A stretch of 64,000 bases of DNA from Conchocele bisecta. Taxonomy: Eukaryota > Mollusca > Bivalvia > Lucinida > Thyasiridae. The stretch is taken from contig CM055275.1 of NCBI GenBank assembly GCA_029237695.1, positions 6,439,131-6,503,130 of the forward strand. The letters are read 5' to 3'. Positions 52,990 to 64,000 of this stretch are shown in pieces (within the stretch, counting starts at the first letter, position 1; each line of letters opens with the position of its first letter). The translations under genes and the position numbers were made by a program. A model generated the notes under the pieces. The model was not told the DNA's origin, did no database searches, and saw only the letters and a list, made by a program, of their open reading frames with translations.

Positions 52990-55900
52990 CAATGGAGCAT
53001 CACTAAACCGGACACCCTGGGAACCTCCCGCAGTGAAACCTACCTAAACCAGACACCCTGGGAAACTCCCACAGTGAAACCTCCCTAAACCAGATGAAAC
53101 CTCCCTAAACCAGACACCCTGGGAACCTCCCACAGTGAAACCCCCCTAACCAGACATCATGGGGACCTCCCGCAATGAAACCTCTCTAAACCAGACACCC
53201 TGAGAACCTCCCACTGCGAAACCTCCCTAAACCAGACACCCTGGGAACCTCCCACAGTGAAACCTCCCTAACCAGACATCATGGGGACCTCCCGCAGTGA
53301 AACCTCTCTAAACCAGACACCTTGAGAACCTCCCACTGCGAAACATCCCTAAACCAGACACCCTGGGAACCTCCCACATTGAAACATCCCTAAACCAGAC
53401 ACCCTGGGAACATCCCACAGTGAGACCTCCCTAAACCAGACACCCTGTGAACCTCCCACAGTGAAACCTCCCTAAACCAGACACCCTGGGAACCTCCCAC
53501 AGTGAAACATCCCTAAACCAGACACCCTGGGTAACTCCCACAGTGAAACATCCCTAAATCAGACACCCTGGGAACCTCCCACAGTGAAACCTCCCTAAAC
53601 CAGACACCCTGGGAACCTCCCACAGTGAAACCTCCCTAAACCAGACATACTGTGGACCTCCCACAGTGAAACCTCTCTAAACAAGACACCCTAAGAACGT
53701 TCCACAGTGAAACCTCCCTAAACCAGACACCTTGGGAACATCCCACAGTGAAACCTCTCTAAACCAGAAACCCTGGGAACCTACCACAATGAAGCCTCCC
53801 TAAACCAGACACCCTGGGAACCTCCCACAGTGAAACCTCTCTAAACCAGACACCCTAAGAACCTCCCACTGTGAAACCTCCCTAAACTAGACAAGCTGGG
53901 AACATCCCACAGTGAAACATCCCTAAACCAGACACCCTGGGAACCTCCCACTGTGAAACGTCCCTCAACCAGACACCCTGGGAACCTCCCATAGTGAAAC
54001 CTCCCTAAACCATACACCCTGGGAATCTCCCACAGTGAAACGTCCGTAAACCAGACACAATGGGAACCTCCCACAGTGAAACCTCCTTAAAACAGACACC
54101 CTGGGAACATCCCACAGTGAAACCTCCCTAAACCAGACACCTTGAGAACCTCCCACAATGAAACGTCCCTAAACCAGAAACCCTTGGAACCTCCCACAGT
54201 GAAACCTCTCTAAACCAGACACCCTGGGGACCTCCCGCAGTGAAACCTCCCTAAACCAGAAACCCTTGGGACCTCCCACACTGAAACCTCCCTAAATCAG
54301 ACATCCAGGGAAAGTCCCACTGTGAAACCTCCCTAAACCAGACACACAGGGGACCTCCCACAGTGAAACCTCTCTAAACCAGATACCGTGGGGACCTCCC
54401 ACAGTGAAACTTCTCTAAACTAGACACCATGGGGACCTCCCACAGTGAGACCTCCCTAAACCAGACACCCTGGGGACCTCCCACATTGAAACATCATTAA
54501 ACCAGACACCCTGGGAACCTCCCACAGTGAAACCTCCCTAAATCAGACACCCTGTGAACCTCCCACAGTGAAACCTCCCTAAACCAGACACCCTGGGAAC
54601 CTCCCACAGTGAAACATCCCTAAACCAGACACCCTGGGTAACTCCCACAGTGAAACATCCCTAAATCAGACACCCTGGGAACATCCCACAGTGAGACCTC
54701 CCTAAACCAGACACACTGGGAACCTCCCACAGTGAAACCTCCCTAATCCAGACACCCTGGGAACCTCACACAGTGAAACCTCCCTAAACCAGACACCCTG
54801 GGAACATCCCACAGTGAAACCTCCCTAAACCAGACACCCTGAGAACGTTCCACAGTGAAACCTCCCTAAACCAGACACCCTGGGAACATCCCACAGTCAA
54901 ACCTCCCTAAACCAGACACCCTGGGAACCTCCCACAGTGAAACCTCCCTAAACCAGACATACTGTGGACCTCCCACAGTGAAACCTCTGTAAACAAGACA
55001 CCCTAAGAACGTTCCACAGTGAAACCTCCCAAAGTCACCCAGAAACCTCTAAACAATAACCACCATGAAACCAAAATCCACAGCCGACCACTCCCTAAAC
55101 CAAAGACAACTGAAAACAAGACACCAATGAAAACATCCCACATGGGAAACTCTCCTAAACCAGACACTGGAACCACACATGAAACCTCCCACATGAAACC
55201 TCTCAAAACCAGACACCTGGGAAATCCACATGAAATCCCTAAACCAGACACTGGGACCTCCCACTGTGAAACCTCCCTAAAATCCAGACACCCATGAACC
55301 TCCCACACAGTGAAACCATCCCTAAACCAGACACCCTGAATGAAACCATCCCACAGTGAAACCTCTCTAAACCAGACACCCTGAGAAACCTCCCACAGTG
55401 AAACGTCCCTAAACCAGAACACCCTGGGAACATCCCATAGTGAAACCTCCCGCTAAACCAGACACCCTGGGAACTCCCACAGTGAAACTCCCTAAAACCA
55501 GACATAACTGTGGAAACCTCCCACAGTGAAAACCTCTAAACTAACAGACACCCTGGGAACATCCCACAGTGAAACCTCCCTAAACCAGACACCCTGAGAA
55601 CATCCCACAGTGAAACCTCTCCCTACCAGAACACCCCTGGGAACCTACCACAGTGAAACCTCCCTAAACAGACCACACTGGGAACCTCCCACAGTGAAAC
55701 CTCTCTAAAACAGACACCCTGAAACCTCCCAGTGAAACACTAAACTGACAAGCCTAACCCATCCCATCATGACATAAACCAGACACCCTGGGAACCTCCC
55801 ACTGTGAAACCTCCCTCAAACCAGACACCCTGGGAACCTCCCACAGTGAAACCTCTAAACCATACACCCTGGAATCCTCCCACAGTGAAACGTCCGTAAA

Positions 55901-58900
55901 CAGACACCCAATGGGAACCTCCCACAGTGAAAGACCTCCCTAAAACCAGACACCCTGGGGAACTCCCACAGTGAAACCTCCCTAAACCAGACCCCTGAGA
56001 AACCTCCCACAATGAAACGTCCCTAAACAAGACACCCTGGAAGCCTCCACATGAAACTCCCTCTAAACAGACACCCTGGGGACCTCCACAGTTGAAAACC
56101 TCTCTAAACCAGACCCTGGGGACCCTCCCACACGGGAACCTCCCTAAAGCATCCAGGAATCCCATAAACTCCTAAACCGACACGGGGACTCCCACTGGAA
56201 ACCTCTGCCGCCTCCCACTCTCTAAACCTCTAGACACCCATGGGTACCTCACTCCCTATAAACAGTGCCAAAACCATCCCTAAACCAGACAGGTAACCCA
56301 TGGGAAAACGAACACCCCTCCCTCCACAGTGAAACCTCTCTAAACCAGACACCCGTGACCTCCCCACATTGAAACCTCCCTCCCTAAACTAGACACCATG
56401 TGACACCCTGGGAACCAGTGAAAGAAACCTCTAAACCAGACACCCTGAACTGGGAACATAAACTCCCTATTACAGAAACTAAACCCTGAAACCTCCCACA
56501 TGAAACCTCCCCTAGCATACTGGGTGGACCTCCCACAGTGAAAACCTCTCTAAACAGACACCATAAGAACGTTCCACATTGAAACCTCCCTAAACCAACA
56601 GACACCCTGGGAAACCTCCCTCCCACACCCTGAAACCACGTCCCTAAACCAGACACCCTGGGAACCTCCCACGTGAAACCTCCCTAAACCAGACACACTG
56701 GGAACCTCCCACAGTGAAACCAAAGTGACCTCCCACCAGACACCCCTAAGAACGTTCCACAGTGAAACCTCCCTAAACCAGACAACCTGGGAACATCCCA
56801 CAGTGAAACTCCTCTAAAGACATGGGAACCTGAAACCCTGACACCTCCACAGTGAAACCTCTCTAAACCAGACACCCCAAGAACCTCCCACTGTGAAACC
56901 TCCCTAAACCATACACAGAACATCCCCACAGTGAAACAACCCTAAACCAGACCTGGGGAGAAACGTCCCACGATGAAACCTTCCCATAGTGAAACCTCCC
57001 TAATAAACCATACACCCTGGGAATCTCCCACAGTGAAACCTCCCGTAAACCAACACTGGGAACCTCCCACAGTGAAACCTCCCTAAACCAGACACCCTGG
57101 TAACATCCCACAGTGAAACCTCCCTAAAACCAGACACCCTGAGAACCTCCCACATGAAACGTCCCTAAACCAGACACCCTTTGGAACCTCCCACAGTGAA
57201 ACCTCTTCTAAACCAGACACCATGGGAAACCTCCCGCAGTGAAAACCTCCTAAACCAGAAACCCTGGGGACCCCACTGAAACCTCCCTAAATCAGACATC
57301 CGGGAAAGTCCCACTGTGAACCTCCCTAAACCAGACACCAGGGGACCTCCCACATGTGAAACCTCTCTAAACTACCGTGGGACCTCCCACAGTGAAACTT
57401 CTAAACTAGAACATGGGGACCTCCCACAGTGAGACCTCCCTAAACCAGACACCCTGGGACCTCCCACATTGAAACATCCCTCAAACATACACCCTGTAAC
57501 CTCCCACATGAAACCATCCCAAAAAAATACAGACACCCTGGGAAGCTACCACAGTGAAACCTCCCTAAACCAGACAACATGGACCTCCCACATTGAAACC
57601 TCTCTAAAAAACCAGACACCCTGGGATTTCTCCCACAATGAAACATCCCTAAACCAGACACCCTGGGAACCTCCCACTGTGAAACCTCCCTAAACCAGAC
57701 ACCCTGGGAACCTCACACAGTGAAACCTCCCTAAACCAGACACCCTGGGAACGTTCCACAGTGAAACCTCCCTAAACCAGACACCCTGGGAACCTCCCAC
57801 AGTGAAACCTCCCTAAAGACATACTGTGGACCTCCCACAGTGAAACCTCTCTAAACTAGACACCATAAGAACGTTCCACATTGAAACCTCCCTAAACCAG
57901 ACACCCTGGGAACATCCCACAGTGAAACCTCCCTAAACCAGACACCCTGAGAACGTTCCACAGTGAAACCTCCCTAAACCAGACACCCTGGGAACATCCC
58001 ACAGTGAAACCTCCCTAAACCAGACACCCTGGGAAGCTCCCACAGTGAAACCTCCCTAAACCAGACATACTGTGGACCTCCCACAGTGAAACCTCACTAA
58101 ACAAGACACCCTAAGAACGTTCCACAGTGAAACCTCCCTAAACCAGACACCCTGGGAACATCCCACAGTGAAACCTCTCTAAACCAGACACCCTGGGAAC
58201 CTACCACAATGAAACCTCCCTAAACCAGACACCCTGGGAACCTCCCACAGTGAAACCTCTCTAAACCAGACACCCCAAGAACCTCCCACTGTGAAACCTC
58301 CCTAAACTAGACAAGCTGGGAACATCCCACAGTGAAACAACCCTAAACCAGACACCCTGGGAACCTCCCCACTGTGAAACCGTCCCTCAACCAGACTGGG
58401 GAACCTCCCATAGTGAAAACCTCCCTAAACCATACACCCGGGAATCTCCCACAGTGAAAGTGTAAAACCAGACACAATGGGAAACCTCCCACAGTGAAAC
58501 CTCCTTAAAACAGACACCCTGGTAACATCCCACAGTGAAACCTCCCTAAACCAGACACCCTGAGAACCTCCCACAATGAAACGTCCCTAAACCAGACACC
58601 CTTGGAACCTCCCACAGTGAAACCTCTCTAAACCAGACACCCTGGGGACCTCCCGCAGTGAAACCTCCCTAAACCAGAAACCCTGGGGACCTCCCACACT
58701 GAAACCTCCCTAAATCAGACATCCAGGGAAAGTCCCACTGTGAAACCTCCCTAAACCAGACACACAGGGGACCTCCCACAGTGAAACCTCTCTAAACCAG
58801 ATACCGTGGGGACCTCCCACAGTGAAACTTCTCTAAACTAGACACCATGGGGACCTCCCACAGTGAGACCTCCCTAAACCAGACACCCTGGGGACCTCCC

Positions 58901-61900
58901 ACATTGAAACATCCCTAAACCAGACACCCTGGGAACCTCCCACAGTGAAACCTCCCTAAATCAGACACCCTGAAAAACTCTCACAGTGAAACCTCTCTAA
59001 ACCAGACTCCCTGGGAACCTCACACAGTGAAACCTCTCTAAACCAGACACCCTGGGGACCTCCCACAGTGATACCTCCCTAAACCAGACACCCTGGGAAC
59101 CTCCCACAGTGAAACCTCCTTAAAACAGACACCCTGGGAACATCCCACAGTGGAACCTCCATCAACCAGACACCCTGAGAACCTCCCACAATGAAACGTC
59201 CCTAAACCAGACACCCTTGGAACCTCCCACAGTGAAACCTCTCTAAACCAAACACCCTGGGGACTTCCCGCAGTGAAACCTCCCTAAACCAGAAACCCTG
59301 GGGACCTCCCACACTGAAACCTCCCTAATCAGACTCCAGGGAAACCTCACTGTGAAACCTCCCTAAACCAGACACCCTGGGAACCTACCCCCAGAATGAA
59401 ATCTCTCTAAACCAGATACCGTGGGACCTCCCACAGTGAAACTTCTCTAAACTAGACACCATGGGGACCTCCCACAGTGAGACCTCCCTAAACCAGACAC
59501 CCTGAGGACCTCCCACATTGAAATATCTAAACCAGACAACCCTGGGAACCTCCCACAGTGAAACCTCCCTAAATCAGACTCCCTGGAAACTCTCAACAGT
59601 GAAACCTCCCTAAACCAGACACACTGAGGACCTCCCACAGTGAAACCTCCCTAACACCTGACTGTGGACCTCCCACAGTGAAACCTCTCTAAACAAGACA
59701 CCCAAGAACGTTCCACAGTAAGAAAACCTCCTAAAACCAGACACCCGGGAACATCCCACATGGAAACCCTCATGCAAACCCCTGACACCCACCCTGGGAA
59801 CCTACCACAATGAAACCTCCCAAAACCAGACACCCTGGGCCAACCTCCCACAGTGAAACCTCTCTAAAACCAGACACCCTAAGAACCTCCCACTGTGAAA
59901 CCTCCCTAAACTAGACAAGCTGGAACATCCCACAGTGAAACAACCCTAAACAAGACACCCTGGGAACCTCCCACTGTGAAACGTCCCTCAACCAGACACC
60001 CTGGGAACCTCCCATAGTGAAACCTCCCAAACCATACACCCTGGGGAATCTCCCACAGTGAAACGTCCCGTAAAGCACAATGGGAACCCTCCCACAGTGA
60101 AACCTCCTTAAAACAGACACCCTGGGAACATCCCACAGTGAAACCTCCCTAAACCAGACACCCTGAGAACCTCCCACAATGAAACGTCCCTAAACCCCCT
60201 TGGAACCTCCCACAGTGAAACCTCTCTAAACCAAACACCATGGGGACCTCCCGCAGTGAAACCTCCCTAAACCAGAAACCCTGGGGACCTCCCACACTGA
60301 AACCTCCCTAAATCAGACATCCAGGGAAACTCCCACTGTGAAACGTCCCTAAACCAGACACCCTGGGGACCTCCCACAGTGAAATCTCTCTAAACCAGAT
60401 ACCGTGGGGACCTCCCACAGTGAAACTTCTCTAAACTAGACACCATGGGGACCTCCCACAGTGAGACCTCCCTAAACCAGACACCCTGGGGACCTCCCAC
60501 ATTGAAATATCCATAAACCAGACACCCTGGGAACCTCCCACAGTGAAACCTCCCTAAATCAGACACCCTGGGAAACTCTCACAGTGAAACATCCCTAAAC
60601 CAGACACACTGAGGACCTCCCACAGTGAAACCTCCCTAAACCAGACTCCCTGGGGACCTCCAACAGTGAAACCTCTTTAAACCAGACACCCTGGGAACCT
60701 CCCACAATGAAACCTCCCTAAATAAGACACCCTGGGAAGCTACCACAATGAAACCTCCCTAAACCAGACAACATGGGGTCCTCCCACACTGAAACCTCTC
60801 TAAACCAGACACCCTGGGATTCTCCCACAATGAAACATCCCTAAACCAGACACCCTGGGAACCTCCCACTGTGAAACCTCCCTCAACCAGAGACCCTGGG
60901 AATCTCCCACAGTGAAACATCCCTAAACCAGACACCATGGGAACATCCCACAGTGAAATCTCCCTAAACCAGACACCATGGGAACCTCCCACAGTGATAC
61001 CTCCCTAAAACAGACACCATGGGAACATCCAACAGTGAAACCTCCCTAAAGCAGACACACTGGGAACCTCCCACAATGAAACGTCTCTAAACCAGACACC
61101 CTTGGAACCTCCCACAGTGAAACCTCTCTAAACCAGACACCCTGCGAACCTCCCACAGTGAAACCTCCCTAAATCAGACACCCTGGGAACCTCCCACAGT
61201 GAAACCTCCCTAAACCAGACACCCTGGGGACCACCCACGGTGAAACCTCCCTAAACCAGACACCCTGGGGACCACCCACGGTGAAACCTCCCTAAATCAG
61301 ACACCCTGGGACCTCCCACAGTGAAACCTCCCTAAACAAGACACCCTGGGAACCTCCCACAGTGAAACCTCCCTAAACCAGACATCCTGGGGACCTCCCA
61401 CTGTGAAACCTCCCTAAACCAGACACACTGGGAACCTCCCACAGTGAAACCTCCCTAAACCAGACACACTGGGAACCTCCCACAGTGAAACCTCCCTAAA
61501 CCAGACACCCTGGGGACCACCCACGGTGAAACCTCCCTAAATCAGACACCCTGGAACCTCCCACAGTGAAACCTCCCTAAACCAGACACCCTGGGAACCT
61601 CCCGCAGTGAAACCTCCCTGAACCAGATATCCTGGAGACCTCCCACAGTGAAACCTCCCTAAACCAGACACACTGGGAACCTGCCACAGTGAAACCTCCC
61701 TAAACCAGACACACTGGTAACCTCCCACAGTGAAACGTCCCTAAACCAGACACCCTGGGAACCTCACACAGTGAAACCTCCCTAAACCAGACACCCTGGG
61801 AACCTCACACAGTGAAACCTCCCTAAACCAGACACCCTGGGAACCTCCCACAGTGAAACCTCCCTAAACCAGACACCCTGGGAACCTCCCACAGTGAAAC

Positions 61901-64000
61901 CTCCCTAAACCAGACACCCTGGGAACCTCCCACAGTGAAACCTCTCGAAACCAGACACCCTGGGATCCTCCCACAGTGAAACCTCCCTAAACCAGACACC
62001 CTGGGAACATCCCACAGTGAAACCTCCCTAAACCAGATACCCTGGGAACCTCCCACAGTGAAACCTCTCGAAACCAGACACCCTGGGAACCTCCCACAGT
62101 GACACTTCTCTAAGCCAGTCATCCTGGGATTCTCCCACAGTGAAACCTCCCTAAAAGAGACACCCTGTGAACCTCGCACAGTGAAACCTCACTAAACCAG
62201 ACACCCTGGGAACCTCCCACAGTGAAACCTCCATAAACCAGACACCCTGGGGACCACCCACGGTAAAACCTCCCTAAACCAGACAACCTGGGGACCTCCC
62301 ACAGTGAAATCTCTCTAAACCAGATACCGTGGGGACCTCCCACAGTGAAACTTCTCTAAACTAGACACCATGGGGACCTCCCACAGTGAGACCTCCCTAA
62401 ACCAGACACCCTGGGGACCTCCCACATTGAAATATCCCTAAACCAGACACCCTGGGAACCTCCCACAGTGAAACCTCCCTAAATCAGACACCCTGGGAAA
62501 CACTCACAGTGAAACCTCCCTAAACCAGACACACTGAGGACCTCCCACAGTGAAACCTCCCTAAACCAGACTCCCTGGGGACCTCCAACAGTGAAACCTC
62601 TTTAAACCAGACACCCTGGTAACCTCCCACAATGAAACCTCCCTAAATAAGACACCCTGGGAAGCTACCACAGTGAAACCTCCCTAAACCAGACAACATG
62701 GGGACCTCCCACACTGAAACCTCTCTAAACCAGACACCCTGGGATTCTCCCACAATGAAACATCCCTAAACCAGACACCCTGGGAACCTCCCACTGTGAA
62801 ACCTCCCTAAACCAGACACCCTGGGAACCTCACACAGTGAAACCTCCCTAAACCAGACACCCTGGGAACGTTCCACAGTGAAACCTCCCTAAACCAGACA
62901 CCCTGGGAACCTCCCACAGTGAAACCTCCCTAAAGACATACTGTGGACCTCCCACAGTGAAACCTCTCTAAACTAGACACCCTAAGAACGTTCCACAGTG
63001 AAACCTCCCTAAACCAGACACCCTGGGAACATCCCACAGTGAAACCTCCCTAAACCAGACACCCTGGGAACCTCCCACAGTGAAACCTCCATAAACCAGA
63101 CACCCTGGGAACATCCCACAGTGAAACCTCCCTAAACCAGACACCCTGGGAACCTCCCACAGTGAAACCTCCCTAAACCAGACATACTGTGGACCTCCTA
63201 CAGTGAAACCTCTCTAAACAAGACACCCTAGGAACGTTCCACAGTGAAACCTCCCTACACCAGACACCCTGGGAACATCCCACAGTGAAACCTCTCTAAA
63301 CCAGACACCCTGGGAACCTACCACAATGAAACCTCCCTAAACCAGACACCCTGGGAACCTCCCACAGTGAAACCTCTCTAAACCAGACCCACCGTAAGAA
63401 CCTCCCACTGTGAAACCTCCCTAAACTAGACAAGCTGGGAACATCCCACAGTGAAACAACCCTAAACCAGACAGCCTGGGAACCTCCCACTGTGAAACGT
63501 CCCTCAACCAGACACCCTGGGAACCTCCCATAGTGAAACCTCCCTAAACCATACACCCTGGGAATCTCCTACAGTGAAACGTCCGTAAACCAGACACAAT
63601 GGGAACCTCCCACAGTGAAACCTCCTTAAAACAGACACCCTGGGAACATCCCACAGTGAAACCTCCCTAAACCAGACACCCTGAGAACCTCCCACAATGA
63701 AACGTCCCTAAACCAGACACCCTTGGAACCTCCCACAGTGAAACCTCTCTAAACCAGACACCCTGGGACCTCCCGCAGTGAAACCTCCCTAAACCAGATT
63801 AAACCCTGGGGACCTCCCACACTGAAACCTCCCTAATCAGACATCCAGGGAAAGTCCCACTGTGAAACCTCCCTAAACCAGACACACAGGGGACCTCCAC
63901 ATGAAATACCTCTTCTCTAAACCAGATTACCGTGGGACCTCCCACAGTGAAACTTCTCTAAACTAGACACCATGGGGACCTCCCACAGTGAGACCTCCCT
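52990..64000. repeat. 41-bp satellite, about 270 units, running off the window
   Basis: The consensus can be read as CAGTGAAACCTCCCTAAACC, then AGACACCCTGGGAACCTCCC and A (unit starts measured at 61829, 61870, 61911). The first unit (from 52990) differs: it has CACTAAACCGGACACC, the CCGG form of the mini-element at 40970. Blocks of ~860 bp or more with the same variant order recur near 53640, 58070, 59650 and 63180. 55000-57450 and 59640-60210 have many small insertions and deletions. All three minus-strand frames stay open over long stretches (peptides like GVWFREVSLWEVP), an effect of the unit sequence. Confidence 0.97.

Noticed and set aside
53841..63695. Many minus-strand frames repeating GVWFREVSLWEVP, FHCGRFPGCLV and similar
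   Set aside because: They are translations of the 41-bp satellite. The unit lacks stops in the minus frames, so long frames are expected; there is no start context, splice signal or variation pattern of a protein.

Overview
The window is eukaryotic, intron-rich and dominated by repeats. I infer a mollusc, most likely a bivalve: the only host gene I recognise is a metazoan chitin synthase, and the repeats include ~165-bp tandem cores next to tetranucleotide arrays (the layout of bivalve pearl-type elements). No species call is possible from sequence alone. There is no operon, no CRISPR array and no bacterial-style gene.

Genes. Five phased exons on the minus strand (51910 down to 38234) form the C-terminal end of one chitin synthase gene (gene A), including a 118-bp terminal exon at 38234-38351 that follows a ~9.9-kb intron. 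Its catalytic exons would lie beyond 64000, so an intron of at least 12 kb would contain the whole satellite at the right edge. A further minus-strand exon at 3302-3714 has the sequence of a chitin-synthase N-terminal membrane region. It lies downstream of gene A's stop codon, so I read it as part of a second, tandem copy (gene B). Intron 38352-48248 holds an antisense pseudogene of a multi-copy, cysteine-rich invertebrate family, disrupted by two inserted elements. A decayed LINE retrotransposon (endonuclease plus start of reverse transcriptase) lies at 31090-33417.

Repeats, left to right. 1-2310 is an array of units ending in long G or C homopolymers, with an orientation switch near 725. 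2.4-24.4 kb is packed with short non-autonomous elements from about a dozen families, many nested: TTAA-flanked, piggyBac-like, TA-flanked, 21-bp-array elements, and two families with a terminal hairpin of ~140 bp. 24697-26325 is a 95-bp satellite (17 copies). 27-38 kb holds more of the same families plus microsatellites. 39.25-40.68 kb is a 167-bp tandem-repeat element. 49.4-50.8 kb (a gene A intron) holds three kinds of tandem repeat and two displaced pieces of a neighbouring exon. 52990 to the window end is a 41-bp satellite of roughly 270 units with larger-scale block duplication.

The main observations. (1) Both satellites start inside, or at the exact position of, a palindromic mini-transposon, and their unit is one arm of that palindrome plus adjoining sequence. 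(2) Two element families with different sequences share one architecture (subterminal inverted repeats, then a long terminal hairpin) with paired changes in the stem. (3) Three different internal arrays share a 21-bp period built on small palindromes. (4) Two mobile insertions interrupt the pseudogene so precisely that their empty sites can be read.
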